Origin: Planctomycetota bacterium
GTDB taxonomy: Bacteria; Planctomycetota; UBA1135; UBA2386
NCBI GenBank assembly: GCA_023433825.1
Contig: JAEYTU010000097.1
Location: forward strand, 1-17,619
Direction: 5' to 3'
Length of the DNA stretch: 17,619 bases
Position numbers and translations under genes: made by a program. Shown here piece after piece: positions 1 through 6,987 of the stretch. Position 1 is the stretch's first letter. Every line of letters starts with the position of its first letter. The notes below the pieces were generated by a model that was not told the origin of the DNA, searched no databases, and was given only the letters and a program-made list of their open reading frames with translations.

Positions 1-1114
1 CGTCGCCGAACGCCAGCACGACGTCGCCGGAGCGCAGCCGCATCGTCGCGACGCGGTTGCGCGTGTGGCGACCACTGCGCTGGACGGCCACGGCGACGGC
101 GCCGTGGTCGCGTTCGAGGTGGAGCTGTCGCACCGCGCGACCGATCTGCGCCGAGTCGGGCGTCAGCGCGAGCTCGAAGAATTTCATCGTTCGCGGGTCG
201 TACTCGTCGAGGGCGACATGCTGCGAGACACCCGGCGGCCGCAGTTCCTCAGGTGTCAGTTGACCGGTCAGTTCGCGGACCGGACCGCGAACGACGACGA
301 GATCGCCGGCCTCGAAGACGTAGTCGCGCAACGGCGGACCGATCGCCTCTTCGTCGCGGATCAGCATGACGACGCGCGCGCGGTCGTCCGGGCCGTCGCC
401 GACGACCGACAACACCGGTTGGCCGATCCGCGGGCTGTCCTTGACGATCCGAATCTCGGTCACGTACTCGGCAGTCTCCTGCGCGCCGGCCTGCGCCGTC
501 AGCGACGGGACCTTCGGCAGCGAGATCCGGCCGAGGGTCACCAGATACGCGATCCCGATCGCGGTCAGTGTGACGCCAACCGGCGTCAACTCGAACATGC
601 CGATCGGCGCGAGTCCGAGGCGTTCCATCGAGCCGCTGACCAGCAGGTTCGTCGACGTTCCGACGAGGGTGCAGACGCCGCCGAGGATCGACGCGTAGGA
701 CAGCGGGATCAGCATTCGCGAAGGGAAGATTCCGGTCGCTCGGCTGATCGTCGTGACGACCGGCAGGAACGCGACGACGACGAGCGTGTTGTTGACGAAC
801 GCCGACGCGAAGGCGGCGACGACGCAGAGTTTCAGGACGACCATCGCCTCGGAACTGCTGCCGTTGCGAAGCAGCCGACGGGCGAGCAACGACGCGACGC
901 CGGTGCGGGACAATCCTTCGCCGACGACGCACAGCGCCGCGACGGTCAGGATCGGCGGGACGGCGAGCGACTGCGCGGTGCGATCGACCGACAGCAGCCC
1001 GGGGATCGAGACGGCGAGCAGGAGCCCGACGCCGACCGTCGTCATCGACGCGCGCTCGAACGTCAGCAGCAGGACGGCGCCGAGGGTCAGCGCGATCAGG
1101 TAGACGTCGATCAT
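1..1114 (-). CDS. SLC13/DASS-type permease with TrkA-C (RCK_C) domains, C-terminus cut by window edge
   Basis: Inner-membrane transporter of the divalent anion:sodium symporter superfamily; the substrate cannot be told from sequence. About 371 codons are visible from the ATG at 1114, with no stop before the left edge. Residues 1 to about 210 are mostly hydrophobic segments and include a VNNT loop near residue 107 and GTSTNL near 150, which match the paired Asn-Thr motifs of this family's ion/substrate site. Residues 217-285 and 309-371 read as two TrkA-C domains, as in SLC13 permeases that carry regulatory ligand-binding domains between the two membrane halves. The second membrane half should lie beyond the window. 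The start is 25 bp after the stop of the upstream dehydrogenase gene, so it is probably the last visible gene of the minus-strand operon. The family call is solid; sulfate, dicarboxylate or another anion are all possible substrates. Confidence 0.85.
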   Translation of the reverse strand, partial: MIDVYLIALTLGAVLLLTFERASMTTVGVGLLLAVSIPGLLSVDRTAQSLAVPPILTVAALCVVGEGLSRTGVASLLARRLLRNGSSSEAMVVLKLCVVAAFASAFVNNTLVVVAFLPVVTTISRATGIFPSRMLIPLSYASILGGVCTLVGTSTNLLVSGSMERLGLAPIGMFELTPVGVTLTAIGIAYLVTLGRISLPKVPSLTAQAGAQETAEYVTEIRIVKDSPRIGQPVLSVVGDGPDDRARVVMLIRDEEAIGPPLRDYVFEAGDLVVVRGPVRELTGQLTPEELRPPGVSQHVALDEYDPRTMKFFELALTPDSAQIGRAVRQLHLERDHGAVAVAVQRSGRHTRNRVATMRLRSGDVVLAFGD

Positions 1115-1139
1115 CCGTGGGCTCGCTTCGGTGTGCCGT

Positions 1140-1874
1140 TCAGGTCCGCCGGTGAACCTTGCCGACGGCAGCCTGATCGGTCGGTTTGACCAGGATGACG
1201 TCGATGTCGACGTGCGGCGGGCGCGAGACGGCGAACGCGACGCATTCGGCGACGTCCTCGGGCGTCAGCGGACGAACGCCGTCGTAGACCTTCGCCGCGC
1301 GCTCCTGGTCACCGCGGAAACGAACGAGACTGAACTCGGTCTCGACCATGCCGGGATCGACGCTGGTCACGCGGACGCCGGTGCCGAGCGTCTCGAGGCG
1401 CAGCCCTTCGCCGATCGCCTGCAGCGCGCGCTTCGACGCGCAGTAGACGCTGCCGCCTTCGTAGGTCTGGTAGGCGGCGATCGAACCGATCATGACGACG
1501 TGCCCGTCGCCGCGACGGATCATCGACGGCACGACGCGACGGGTCACGTTCAGCACGCCGAGGACGTTCGTCTCGATCATCTCGCGCCACGCGTCGCCGT
1601 CGGCGTCGGCGATCCGTTCGACGCCGCGTGCGAGGCCGGCGTTGTTGACGAGGACGTCGACCGGGCCGTTGCGTTCGACGGCAGATTCCAGAAACGCATC
1701 GACGCTGTTCTGGTCGGTCACGTCGAGACGCCCGTGGAACGCGTCTGGCACGATGCCGGCGAGACGTTCGACCCGCCGGGCACCGAGGGAGATCCGATTG
1801 CCGGGGGCGAGCATGCGCGCAACGGCGGCACCGATGCCGGCGCTGGCACCGGTCACGAGGACGTGTCGAGTCAT
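1140..1874 (-). CDS. ydfG: YdfG-like NADP-dependent short-chain dehydrogenase
   Basis: Cytosolic classical SDR of 244 residues, close to the usual length of about 248. The nucleotide-binding motif TGASAGIG is at residues 8-15. GARR at 31-34 puts arginines where NADP-preferring SDRs hold the 2'-phosphate. NNAG is at 77-80. The catalytic tetrad is complete: N103, S131, Y144, K148. The C-terminal part (PGMVETEFSLVRFRGD, then LTPEDVAE, then a VHR near the end) matches E. coli YdfG, which oxidises 3-hydroxy acids and L-allo-threonine/serine and reduces malonic semialdehyde. The exact substrate here is inference. The ATG at 1874 is the only sensible start, since the Rossmann motif begins seven residues later. 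It lies 44 bp after the permease gene upstream and 25 bp before the next permease. Confidence 0.88.
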   Translation of the reverse strand: MTRHVLVTGASAGIGAAVARMLAPGNRISLGARRVERLAGIVPDAFHGRLDVTDQNSVDAFLESAVERNGPVDVLVNNAGLARGVERIADADGDAWREMIETNVLGVLNVTRRVVPSMIRRGDGHVVMIGSIAAYQTYEGGSVYCASKRALQAIGEGLRLETLGTGVRVTSVDPGMVETEFSLVRFRGDQERAAKVYDGVRPLTPEDVAECVAFAVSRPPHVDIDVILVKPTDQAAVGKVHRRT

Positions 1875-1918
1875 GCCGGTGGTTGTCTCAGGCGGTGGAG
1901 TCGGTCACAAGCGAGGCG

Positions 1919-2695
1919 TCAGACGCCGCGCACCAGCAGCGTCGCCTGGTAGACCAAGACGATCGAAGTGATCGCGAGGACAGCGATGCGGACGCGCGCG
2001 TGACCGCCGCCGACGCTCCAGCGCCCAGCAAGAAAGCTGCCGTAGGCGGCGCCTGCAGCCAGTGCGAGTGCGGCGGGCCAGTGGATCGTGCCTTCGATCG
2101 CGAGGTACGCGACGCTCGCGACCGACGACAACAGCACGATGACCATCTTCGATGCGTTGACCTGAACGAGGTCGCGTTCTCGCAGCAGCGTCATGACGGC
2201 CATGATCAGCAGACCCGACCCGACCTGGACGTATCCCATGAAGACGCCGACCAGCGGGAACAGCACGACGGCGAGCCACGGGGAACGTGCGGTCGACGTG
2301 GGGGACGCGGCGCCCCGAACGGCGGCTTCGCGCGCGCCGGGACGCAGTTGCTGCCACAGCACGGTCGAGAGGATCGCGCCCAGCACGAGTCGGTACAGCC
2401 AGACCGGCGTCGTGCTGACGAGGTACGACCCGGCGACGCTGCCCGGAACCGCGAGGGCGCCGAAGATCCACGCACTCGACGGCACGCGCAGCGCGCGGCT
2501 GCGGAAGCCGAAGTGACCGCCGACGCTGATCCCGACCGCCGCCGGGCGCAGGCTCGCATTCGCCGCGGCCACTGGCAGCCCGCCGGCGACTTCGAGCGCG
2601 ACGAGTCCGAGCGCGCCGCCGCCGCCGGCGAGGTTGTTGACGGCACCCATCACGACACCGGCTGCGGCGATCCCCGCAGCGGCGAGCGGTTCCAC
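1919..2695 (-). CDS. TauE/SafE (TSUP) family membrane permease
   Basis: Inner-membrane protein of 258 residues, the normal TSUP size, with about seven or eight hydrophobic segments. The family's two-fold repeat is visible. The first half has GAVNNLAGGGGALGL near residue 17, followed by AAANASLRPAA. The second half has GVFMGYVQVGSGLLIM near 150, followed by VQVNASKMVIV. TSUP proteins move sulfite, sulfonates, sulfoacetate or similar small anions, usually outward; the substrate is not decidable here. The start is a GTG 11 bp after the mdh stop, so translation is probably coupled to mdh, and I see no strong ribosome binding site. A later in-frame ATG (residue 16) would cut into the first conserved segment and is less likely. 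Confidence 0.88.
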   Translation of the reverse strand: MEPLAAAGIAAAGVVMGAVNNLAGGGGALGLVALEVAGGLPVAAANASLRPAAVGISVGGHFGFRSRALRVPSSAWIFGALAVPGSVAGSYLVSTTPVWLYRLVLGAILSTVLWQQLRPGAREAAVRGAASPTSTARSPWLAVVLFPLVGVFMGYVQVGSGLLIMAVMTLLRERDLVQVNASKMVIVLLSSVASVAYLAIEGTIHWPAALALAAGAAYGSFLAGRWSVGGGHARVRIAVLAITSIVLVYQATLLVRGV

Positions 2696-2706
2696 GGGCG
2701 ACTACG

Positions 2707-3693
2707 TCACTTCAGCAGGTGCTTGACGATGTCGCGCTCCTGCAGCAGCTCGTCGACCGAGCGCTTGGTCATCGATGCGCTGAAGTCGTCGATCGCGAGC
2801 CCTTGGACGATCTTCCAGTCACCCTTGCCGTCCGTCGTGCACGGGAACGAACAGATGATCCCCTCGGGGATGCCGTAGCTGCCGTCCGAGCGAACGCACA
2901 GCGACGTCCATTCGCCGGACTTCGTCGCGTGGAACAGCGCGCGCGCGTGGTCGATCGCCGCGCCGGCGGCCGAGAACGCCGACGAACTGCCGCGCGCGTC
3001 GATGACGGCCTTCCCGCGTTCCTGGACGGTCGGGATGAACGTCTGCTTCAGCCACGTGTCGTCGCCGATGACCTGTGCCGCCGGCTTGCCGCCGATCGTC
3101 GCGTGGTGCCAGTCGGGGTACTGCGTGTTCGAGTGGTTGCCCCAGATCGTCACGTTGCGAACTGTGCTCCAGTGCGCGCCGGACTTGTTGGCGAGCTGCG
3201 CCCGGGCGCGGCTCTGATCGAGCATCGTCATCGCCGTGAACTGCTTCGGATCGATCCCGGGCGCGTTGTGCATCGCGATCAGCGCGTTCGTGTTGCACGG
3301 GTTGCCGACGACGACGACGCGGACGCTCTTCTTCGCGACGGCGGCGATGGCCTGGCCCTGGCCGGTGAAGATCGGACCGTTGTCGAGGATCAGGTCCTTG
3401 CGCTCCATGCCCTTCCCACGCGGCTTGCTGCCGACGAGCAGGACGAGATCGGCGTCGGCGAACGCGACCTCGGCGCGATCGCTGCACGTGATGCCGCTGA
3501 GCAACGGGAACGCGCAGTCCTCGAGTTCCATCTGCACGCCGACCAGCTTCGGCAGCACGGGCGTGACCTCGAGCAACTGCAGGTGGACGGGAACGTCCGG
3601 GCCGAAGATGTCGCCGTTGGCGATTCGCGGGAGGAGGCTGTATCCGATCTGTCCGGCCGCGCCTGTGACGGCGACGCGCATGGCTTGCTTCAT
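2707..3693 (-). CDS. mdh: Malate dehydrogenase (cytosolic/type-2 MDH family)
   Basis: NAD-dependent interconversion of malate and oxaloacetate in the TCA cycle; 328 residues from the chosen ATG. The dinucleotide motif GAAGQIG is at residues 11-17, and E42 at the end of the second strand (LQLLEV) should bind the NAD ribose. The substrate loop SKPRGKGMERKDL supplies R92 and R98. LDQSR supplies D159 and R162, and the catalytic histidine is H187 in IWGNHSNTQYPDW. All expected active-site residues are present. Three ATGs lie close together (3702, 3693, 3681). I chose 3693 because GGTGGA sits 9 nt upstream and the N-terminus MKQAMRVAVTGAAGQIG fits the family; the start at 3702 would have GGTGGA directly abutting it. 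It lies 54 bp after the Dabb gene and 11 bp before the TSUP gene. A TCA enzyme in a cluster of small anion permeases suggests organic-acid metabolism, which is inference. Confidence 0.96.
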   Translation of the reverse strand: MKQAMRVAVTGAAGQIGYSLLPRIANGDIFGPDVPVHLQLLEVTPVLPKLVGVQMELEDCAFPLLSGITCSDRAEVAFADADLVLLVGSKPRGKGMERKDLILDNGPIFTGQGQAIAAVAKKSVRVVVVGNPCNTNALIAMHNAPGIDPKQFTAMTMLDQSRARAQLANKSGAHWSTVRNVTIWGNHSNTQYPDWHHATIGGKPAAQVIGDDTWLKQTFIPTVQERGKAVIDARGSSSAFSAAGAAIDHARALFHATKSGEWTSLCVRSDGSYGIPEGIICSFPCTTDGKGDWKIVQGLAIDDFSASMTKRSVDELLQERDIVKHLLK

Positions 3694-3756
3694 CTGCGGC
3701 ATTCCACCGGCCGCCGCGCCCCGGTCAAGCGAGCCGCGCGGCGCGTCGGGTCGCGT

Positions 3757-4047
3757 TCACGTTCCTTCGGCGACGATGCGCTCCTCGACGACCGGCGCGA
3801 GCAGTTCCTGCTCGACGCGGACCTGCTCGGGATGACGGCGATAGATGTCGAACGCAGCTTGCGACTCGAACGCCGAGAAGAGGGCGAGGGTGTAGCCGCC
3901 GTTCTGCGTCGCGAGGTTGTCGGTGACCGACAGGTGGTGGATGCCCGGCAGGCTCTCCACCAACGCGGCGAGGGACTCGCGGGCGGCGCGAACGCGATCG
4001 AGGGTCACGCCCGCGCGCAGCCGGTAGAGGACGACGTGGTGGAACAT
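3757..4047 (-). CDS. Dabb-domain (stress-responsive alpha/beta barrel) small protein
   Basis: 96 residues and a single domain. It opens with MFHHVVLYRLRAGVT, the typical first strand of Dabb proteins (His plus hydrophobics), continues with a helix and GIHHLSVTDN, then a second half with GGYTLALFSAFESQAAFDIYRRHPEQ, which matches the family's xYdh.l..F.s..al..Y..hP.H pattern. Such proteins form dimeric ferredoxin-like barrels. Some are enzymes (for example olivetolic acid cyclase-like), but most bacterial ones have no assigned reaction. Nothing here points to a particular substrate. It sits between the DUF2203 gene (36 bp upstream) and mdh (54 bp downstream) on the same strand, so co-transcription is likely. 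Confidence 0.85.
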   Translation of the reverse strand: MFHHVVLYRLRAGVTLDRVRAARESLAALVESLPGIHHLSVTDNLATQNGGYTLALFSAFESQAAFDIYRRHPEQVRVEQELLAPVVEERIVAEGT

Positions 4048-4083
4048 CCGCGCAGTTCTACCGGGCGCGGACGACGACCCGCC

Positions 4084-4509
4084 TCAGTGGGTCCCGTGAT
4101 TCGCCGGATCGTTCGACTTCACGCGCAGCGGGCGACGCGGATCCTCTTCTTCGCCGCAGGCGTGCCCGTGCATGACCGACTCCTCGCCCTCCTGCCAGCA
4201 GAAGACGACGTCGCCGTTTCGTGCGCGGCCGGGGAAGTGGATCGTCAGCGGATACGTGCGAAGCAGCGTCAGGCCGAGGTCGTGCAGCTCCTTCGTCGCG
4301 TGCCGCATCGCTTCGTCGTGTTCGTAGATCCGCGCGTCGAGGTCGGAGAGCGTCGCGACGAGGCCCTCGGGCGTCTGCGCGGCATCCAACTCGGCGCGCA
4401 CGCGCTGGAGGCGGCTGCGCTGGGTCCGTCGCTCGGTCATTTCGTGCGCGAGCACTCGAACGAGCGGCAGCATCTGGTTGGCTTCTGCGAGCGTGAAGAC
4501 GGGGGTCAT
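4084..4509 (-). CDS. DUF2203 domain-containing protein
   Basis: 141 residues of unknown function. The N-terminus FTLAEANQMLPLVR is the family signature, followed by a long charged helix of about 70 residues (probable coiled coil). Next comes LHDLGLTLL, then HFPGRARNGDVVFCWQEGEE, which is the conserved strand region of DUF2203. The C-terminal tail holds HGHACGEEED and could bind a metal, but that is speculation. The ATG is preceded by GGAG with a 7-nt spacer, the best ribosome binding site in the minus-strand cluster. It is the first gene of that cluster, so its promoter should lie in 4510-4708, shared with the divergent ETF-QO gene. Confidence 0.85.
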   Translation of the reverse strand: MTPVFTLAEANQMLPLVRVLAHEMTERRTQRSRLQRVRAELDAAQTPEGLVATLSDLDARIYEHDEAMRHATKELHDLGLTLLRTYPLTIHFPGRARNGDVVFCWQEGEESVMHGHACGEEEDPRRPLRVKSNDPANHGTH

Positions 4510-4516
4510 CGTCGGT

Positions 4517-4520
4517 CTCC
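4517..4520 (-). promoter_or_regulatory. Ribosome binding site of the DUF2203 gene
   Basis: GGAG on the minus strand, 7 nt before the ATG at 4509. It supports that ATG as the start of the first gene in the minus-strand cluster. Confidence 0.6.
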
Positions 4521-4534
4521 GTGTCCTGGTTGGA

Positions 4535-4567
4535 CCGGCCTGATGGGCCGGCTCCGGTTTGCACCGG
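4535..4567. promoter_or_regulatory. Two adjacent hairpins in the divergent intergenic region
   Basis: Two perfect inverted repeats lie side by side: CCGGCC-TGATG-GGCCGG (4535-4551) and CCGGT-TTGC-ACCGG (4554-4567). They fall 26-58 bp before the DUF2203 ATG and about 140 bp before the ETF-QO ATG. On the minus-strand transcript they would lie in the 5' leader. They could be an operator, a structured leader or chance in G+C-rich DNA. I see no convincing -35/-10 pair for either gene in 4510-4708. Confidence 0.35.
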
Positions 4568-4708
4568 AACGCGATCTCCTAGTGGTGCCAGCAAAAGCTG
4601 TAACCAAGACCGTGGACTGCCCTGATGAAGTTTCGGCGGCTGTCCGCGCGTGGCTATGCTCCCCGCCCTTCTGCGCAGCCTTCGCATGCCCTTCGCATCG
4701 AGTTCGAG

Positions 4709-6409
4709 ATGACCCGCGAGACGATGGAATTCGACATCGTGATCGTCGGCGGCGGTCCTACGGGCCTCGCCACCGCGATCCATCTGGCAGACCTGGTCGA
4801 GCGTCACAACGCGGCGGTCTCCGCCAGTGGCACCGGAGAGACCCTCACGCCGGAAATCGTCGTCATCGAGAAGGGGAAGGAAATCGGGTCGCACGCGATC
4901 TCCGGGGCGGTCCTCGATCCGCGCGGTTTGAACGAACTGGTTCCCGATTGGCGGGAGCGCGGGGCGCCGGTCGAAGCCGAAGTGAACGACGACTACGTGC
5001 TCTGGTTGACTGCGAATGGTGGCGTCAAACTCCCGGTGACGCCGCCGCCGTTGAAGAACCACGGCAACTACGTCGTCAGTTTGAACAAACTGACCCGCTG
5101 GCTCGGCGAGGTCGCCGAGAGCAAGGGCATCCAGATCTTCCCGGGCTTCCCGGGCGCCGCGCTCGTGCGCGACGGCGACAAGGTCACCGGCGTGCAGCTG
5201 CAGGATGCCGGCGTCGACAAGCACGGCGAGAAGAAGGCGACCTACGAGGCCGGGGCGATCCTCGCCGCGAAGCTGACGATCCTCTGCGAAGGCAGCCGCG
5301 GCTCGCTGACCAAGCAGTTGGTCAAGGACCTTCGGCTGGATGGCGAGATCCCGCAGGTCTACGGCATCGGCGTCAAGGAAGTCTGGGAGGTGCCGGAGGG
5401 GCAGTGCCCCCCGGGTCTCGTCGTCCACACGATGGGGTACCCGTTGAAGGGGGACGCGTTCGGCGGCGGCTGGGTCTACGGGATGGGCAAGACCGGCAAC
5501 GGCACGACGCACGTCTCGGTCGGGCTCGTCGTCGGCCTCGACTACAAGGATCCGGCGCTCGATCCGCACCGTGAGTTCCAGCGCTACAAGCTGAACCCGC
5601 GCGTTCGCAAGTTCCTCGACGGCGGAAAGATGATCTCGTACGGCGCGAAGAGCCTGCCGGAGGGCGGACTGTTCGCGATGCCGCGGATGTACGGCAACGG
5701 GTTCCTGATCGCCGGCGACGCGGCCGGCTTCCTGAACGCGGTCCGCTTGAAGGGCATCCACCTCGGGATCCGCAGCGGGATGCTCGCCGCGCAGACGGCG
5801 TTGGCGGCGTTGCAGAAGGGCGACTTCAGCAGCGCGACGACGGTCGCCTACGACGAGGCGTTCGCGAAGGACTGGAGCCACGCCGAGCTGCGAACGGCGC
5901 GCAACTTTCACCAGGGCTTCCACAAGGGCCGGCTGTTCGGTCTTGCCAACGCCGCGTTCGGGCAGATCTCCGGCGGCCGCGGGTTCCTGTTCTTCGACCA
6001 CATGAAGAGCAAGGCGGGGCACGCGTACATGAAGACCCTCGCGGCCTACCACGGCGGCCGGAAGCCGGTCGCCGAGCGGCTGCCGCACGACGGCGTGTTG
6101 ACGTTCGACAAGCTGACGAACGTCTACTCCAGCGGCACGAAGCACGAGGAAGACCAGCCGTGCCACCTCGTCGTCGCCGACACCGACATCTGTCACAACC
6201 GCTGCACGGTCGAGTACGGCAACCCGTGCCAGCACTTCTGTCCGGCAGCGGTCTACGAGATGGAGCCGAACGCGCAGGGCGAGTTGCGGTTGAAGATCAA
6301 CGCCAGCAACTGCGTGCACTGCAAGACGTGCGACATCATGGACCCGTACCAGATCATCAACTGGGTCACTCCAGAGGGCGGCGGCGGGCCGCAGTACCAG
6401 TACCTCTGA
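4709..6409 (+). CDS. Electron transfer flavoprotein-ubiquinone oxidoreductase (ETF-QO)
   Basis: Membrane-associated FAD and 4Fe-4S enzyme passing electrons from reduced ETF to ubiquinone; 566 residues from the chosen start, the usual bacterial length. The FAD motif IVGGGPTGLATA starts near residue 12, a second FAD-contact segment FLIAGDAAGFLN lies near 335, and the C-terminal iron-sulfur domain has C511 (HFCPAAVYE) and the cysteines of CVHCKTC (C535, C538, C541), followed by the family's INWV.PEGGGGP ending. I chose the ATG at 4709 because MTRETMEFDIVIVGGGP matches how homologues begin. An upstream in-frame ATG at 4625 would add 28 Arg/Pro/Ala-rich residues typical of read-through, and 4724 is also possible. 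No ETF alpha/beta genes are in the window, so its partner is encoded elsewhere. It is transcribed divergently from the mdh cluster. Confidence 0.96.
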   Translation: MTRETMEFDIVIVGGGPTGLATAIHLADLVERHNAAVSASGTGETLTPEIVVIEKGKEIGSHAISGAVLDPRGLNELVPDWRERGAPVEAEVNDDYVLWLTANGGVKLPVTPPPLKNHGNYVVSLNKLTRWLGEVAESKGIQIFPGFPGAALVRDGDKVTGVQLQDAGVDKHGEKKATYEAGAILAAKLTILCEGSRGSLTKQLVKDLRLDGEIPQVYGIGVKEVWEVPEGQCPPGLVVHTMGYPLKGDAFGGGWVYGMGKTGNGTTHVSVGLVVGLDYKDPALDPHREFQRYKLNPRVRKFLDGGKMISYGAKSLPEGGLFAMPRMYGNGFLIAGDAAGFLNAVRLKGIHLGIRSGMLAAQTALAALQKGDFSSATTVAYDEAFAKDWSHAELRTARNFHQGFHKGRLFGLANAAFGQISGGRGFLFFDHMKSKAGHAYMKTLAAYHGGRKPVAERLPHDGVLTFDKLTNVYSSGTKHEEDQPCHLVVADTDICHNRCTVEYGNPCQHFCPAAVYEMEPNAQGELRLKINASNCVHCKTCDIMDPYQIINWVTPEGGGGPQYQYL

Positions 6410-6423
6410 TCGACCTCTGATCG
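6402..6423 (+). repeat. 11-bp tandem duplication across the ETF-QO stop codon
   Basis: ACCTCTGATCG occurs twice back to back (6402-6412 and 6413-6423). The first copy contains the last Leu codon and the TGA stop; the second follows directly. This looks like a slippage or small duplication event and leaves the protein unchanged. Confidence 0.8.
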
Positions 6424-6437
6424 TGCGCTGACCGGGA

Positions 6438-6514
6438 CGACGGCTCGGGGCGGCGGCTCGGGAAACGACTCGGGGAAACGACTCGGGGAAACGACTCGGG
6501 GAAACGGCTCGGGG
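6438..6514. repeat. 13-bp tandem repeat (unit AAACGACTCGGGG)
   Basis: Units at 6463-6475, 6476-6488 and 6489-6501 are identical. The unit at 6502-6514 differs at one base (G for A). Two degenerate copies (about 6438-6450 and 6451-6462) precede them. Thirteen is not a multiple of three, and the repeat lies outside any gene. It starts about 30 bp after the ETF-QO stop. Confidence 0.85.
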
Positions 6515-6529
6515 GACGGAAAGGAGCCG

Positions 6530-6632
6530 CCCGTCGCTCGCTCGCGACTCCCCGCCGCGGTCGCGTCCCCACGCCGCGGTTCCCTGGCTCGTCTCGGGAC
6601 CTTCCTCTCCAGTCGTGCCAGCGAGCGACGGG
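6530..6632. repeat. 13-bp perfect inverted repeat flanking 77 bp
   Basis: CCCGTCGCTCGCT at 6530-6542 is the exact reverse complement of AGCGAGCGACGGG at 6620-6632. The enclosed 77 bp has imperfect internal duplications (two CCGCGG-containing segments). It could fold as a long stem-loop after ETF-QO, or be the remnant of a small non-autonomous element; no target-site duplication was found. Confidence 0.6.
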
Positions 6633-6658
6633 TCGTGCATCCATTGGTTAGGGAACGA

Positions 6659-6792
6659 CCTCGCTGCTTTGCGAGGGAAACTGCTACGACGCCGACGCGA
6701 GCGAGAGTTTCTGTCGATCTGCTCCAGTTTCGGAAGCCGAAGTCGATAACGGTCTCCGTAAGGTGCGCACTCGTTCTGGACGCACCGAAGAC
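6659..6792 (+). promoter_or_regulatory. Possible structured leader upstream of the beta-helix lipoprotein
   Basis: Three inverted repeats lie in a row: CCTCGC-TGCTTT-GCGAGG (6659-6676); GAAACT at 6677-6682 with AGTTTC at 6706-6711; and GGTGCG at 6762-6767 with CGCACC at 6781-6786, extended by GTCT at 6752-6755 pairing with AGAC at 6789-6792. None is followed by a T-tract, so they do not look like classical terminators. The cluster lies about 200-330 bp before the next start codon. Whether it is transcribed is unknown. Confidence 0.3.
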
Positions 6793-6987
6793 GCCACGCC
6801 ACCGCGCGAACCACCTCACACCACGAGGCGCGTAGGAGTGCGGCAGACACGGTGAGGATCCCGCGAGGCTGCGCAGCTCTTCCAACCGCGTGCTCCCGGC
6901 ACACCACGACCGACGACCGTTTCTCGGCGTCGATCGCGCCTCGAGTGCGACGGTGACTCGAAGCAACGTCACCCCCTGCCGACCACC

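Larger units (their letters stand above)
6410..6987. other. 578-bp spacer without a convincing gene; repeats and hairpins
   Basis: No reading frame here has a recognisable protein or normal composition. The open frames on the minus strand are extensions of antisense frames of ETF-QO. The left third holds a 13-bp tandem repeat and a 13-bp inverted repeat (listed separately). The stretch 6640-6780 is visibly less G+C-rich than its surroundings and carries several stem-loops, as expected of a promoter or leader. A 10-bp palindrome GCTGCGCAGC lies at 6868-6877. It probably includes the ETF-QO terminator and the promoter/leader of the beta-helix lipoprotein, but I could not fix a -35/-10 pair, and no tRNA or known riboswitch core was recognised. 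Confidence 0.6.

Noticed and set aside
65..1189. A 374-codon plus-strand frame at the left edge
   Set aside because: It is antisense to the SLC13-type permease and its translation is almost all Arg/Asp/Gln/Ala, a typical shadow frame.
2719..5574. A 951-codon open frame on the plus strand
   Set aside because: It is antisense to mdh, Dabb and DUF2203 and enters ETF-QO in the wrong frame. The genes it covers have complete family motifs; this frame has none.
6438..6514. The 13-bp repeats as a CRISPR array
   Set aside because: The units are too short and directly adjacent with no spacers, and no cas gene is in the window.
6253..6972. A 239-codon minus-strand frame covering the repeat-bearing spacer
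   Set aside because: Its end is antisense to the ETF-QO iron-sulfur domain, the 13-bp repeats would shift the frame between copies, and the translation has no family features.
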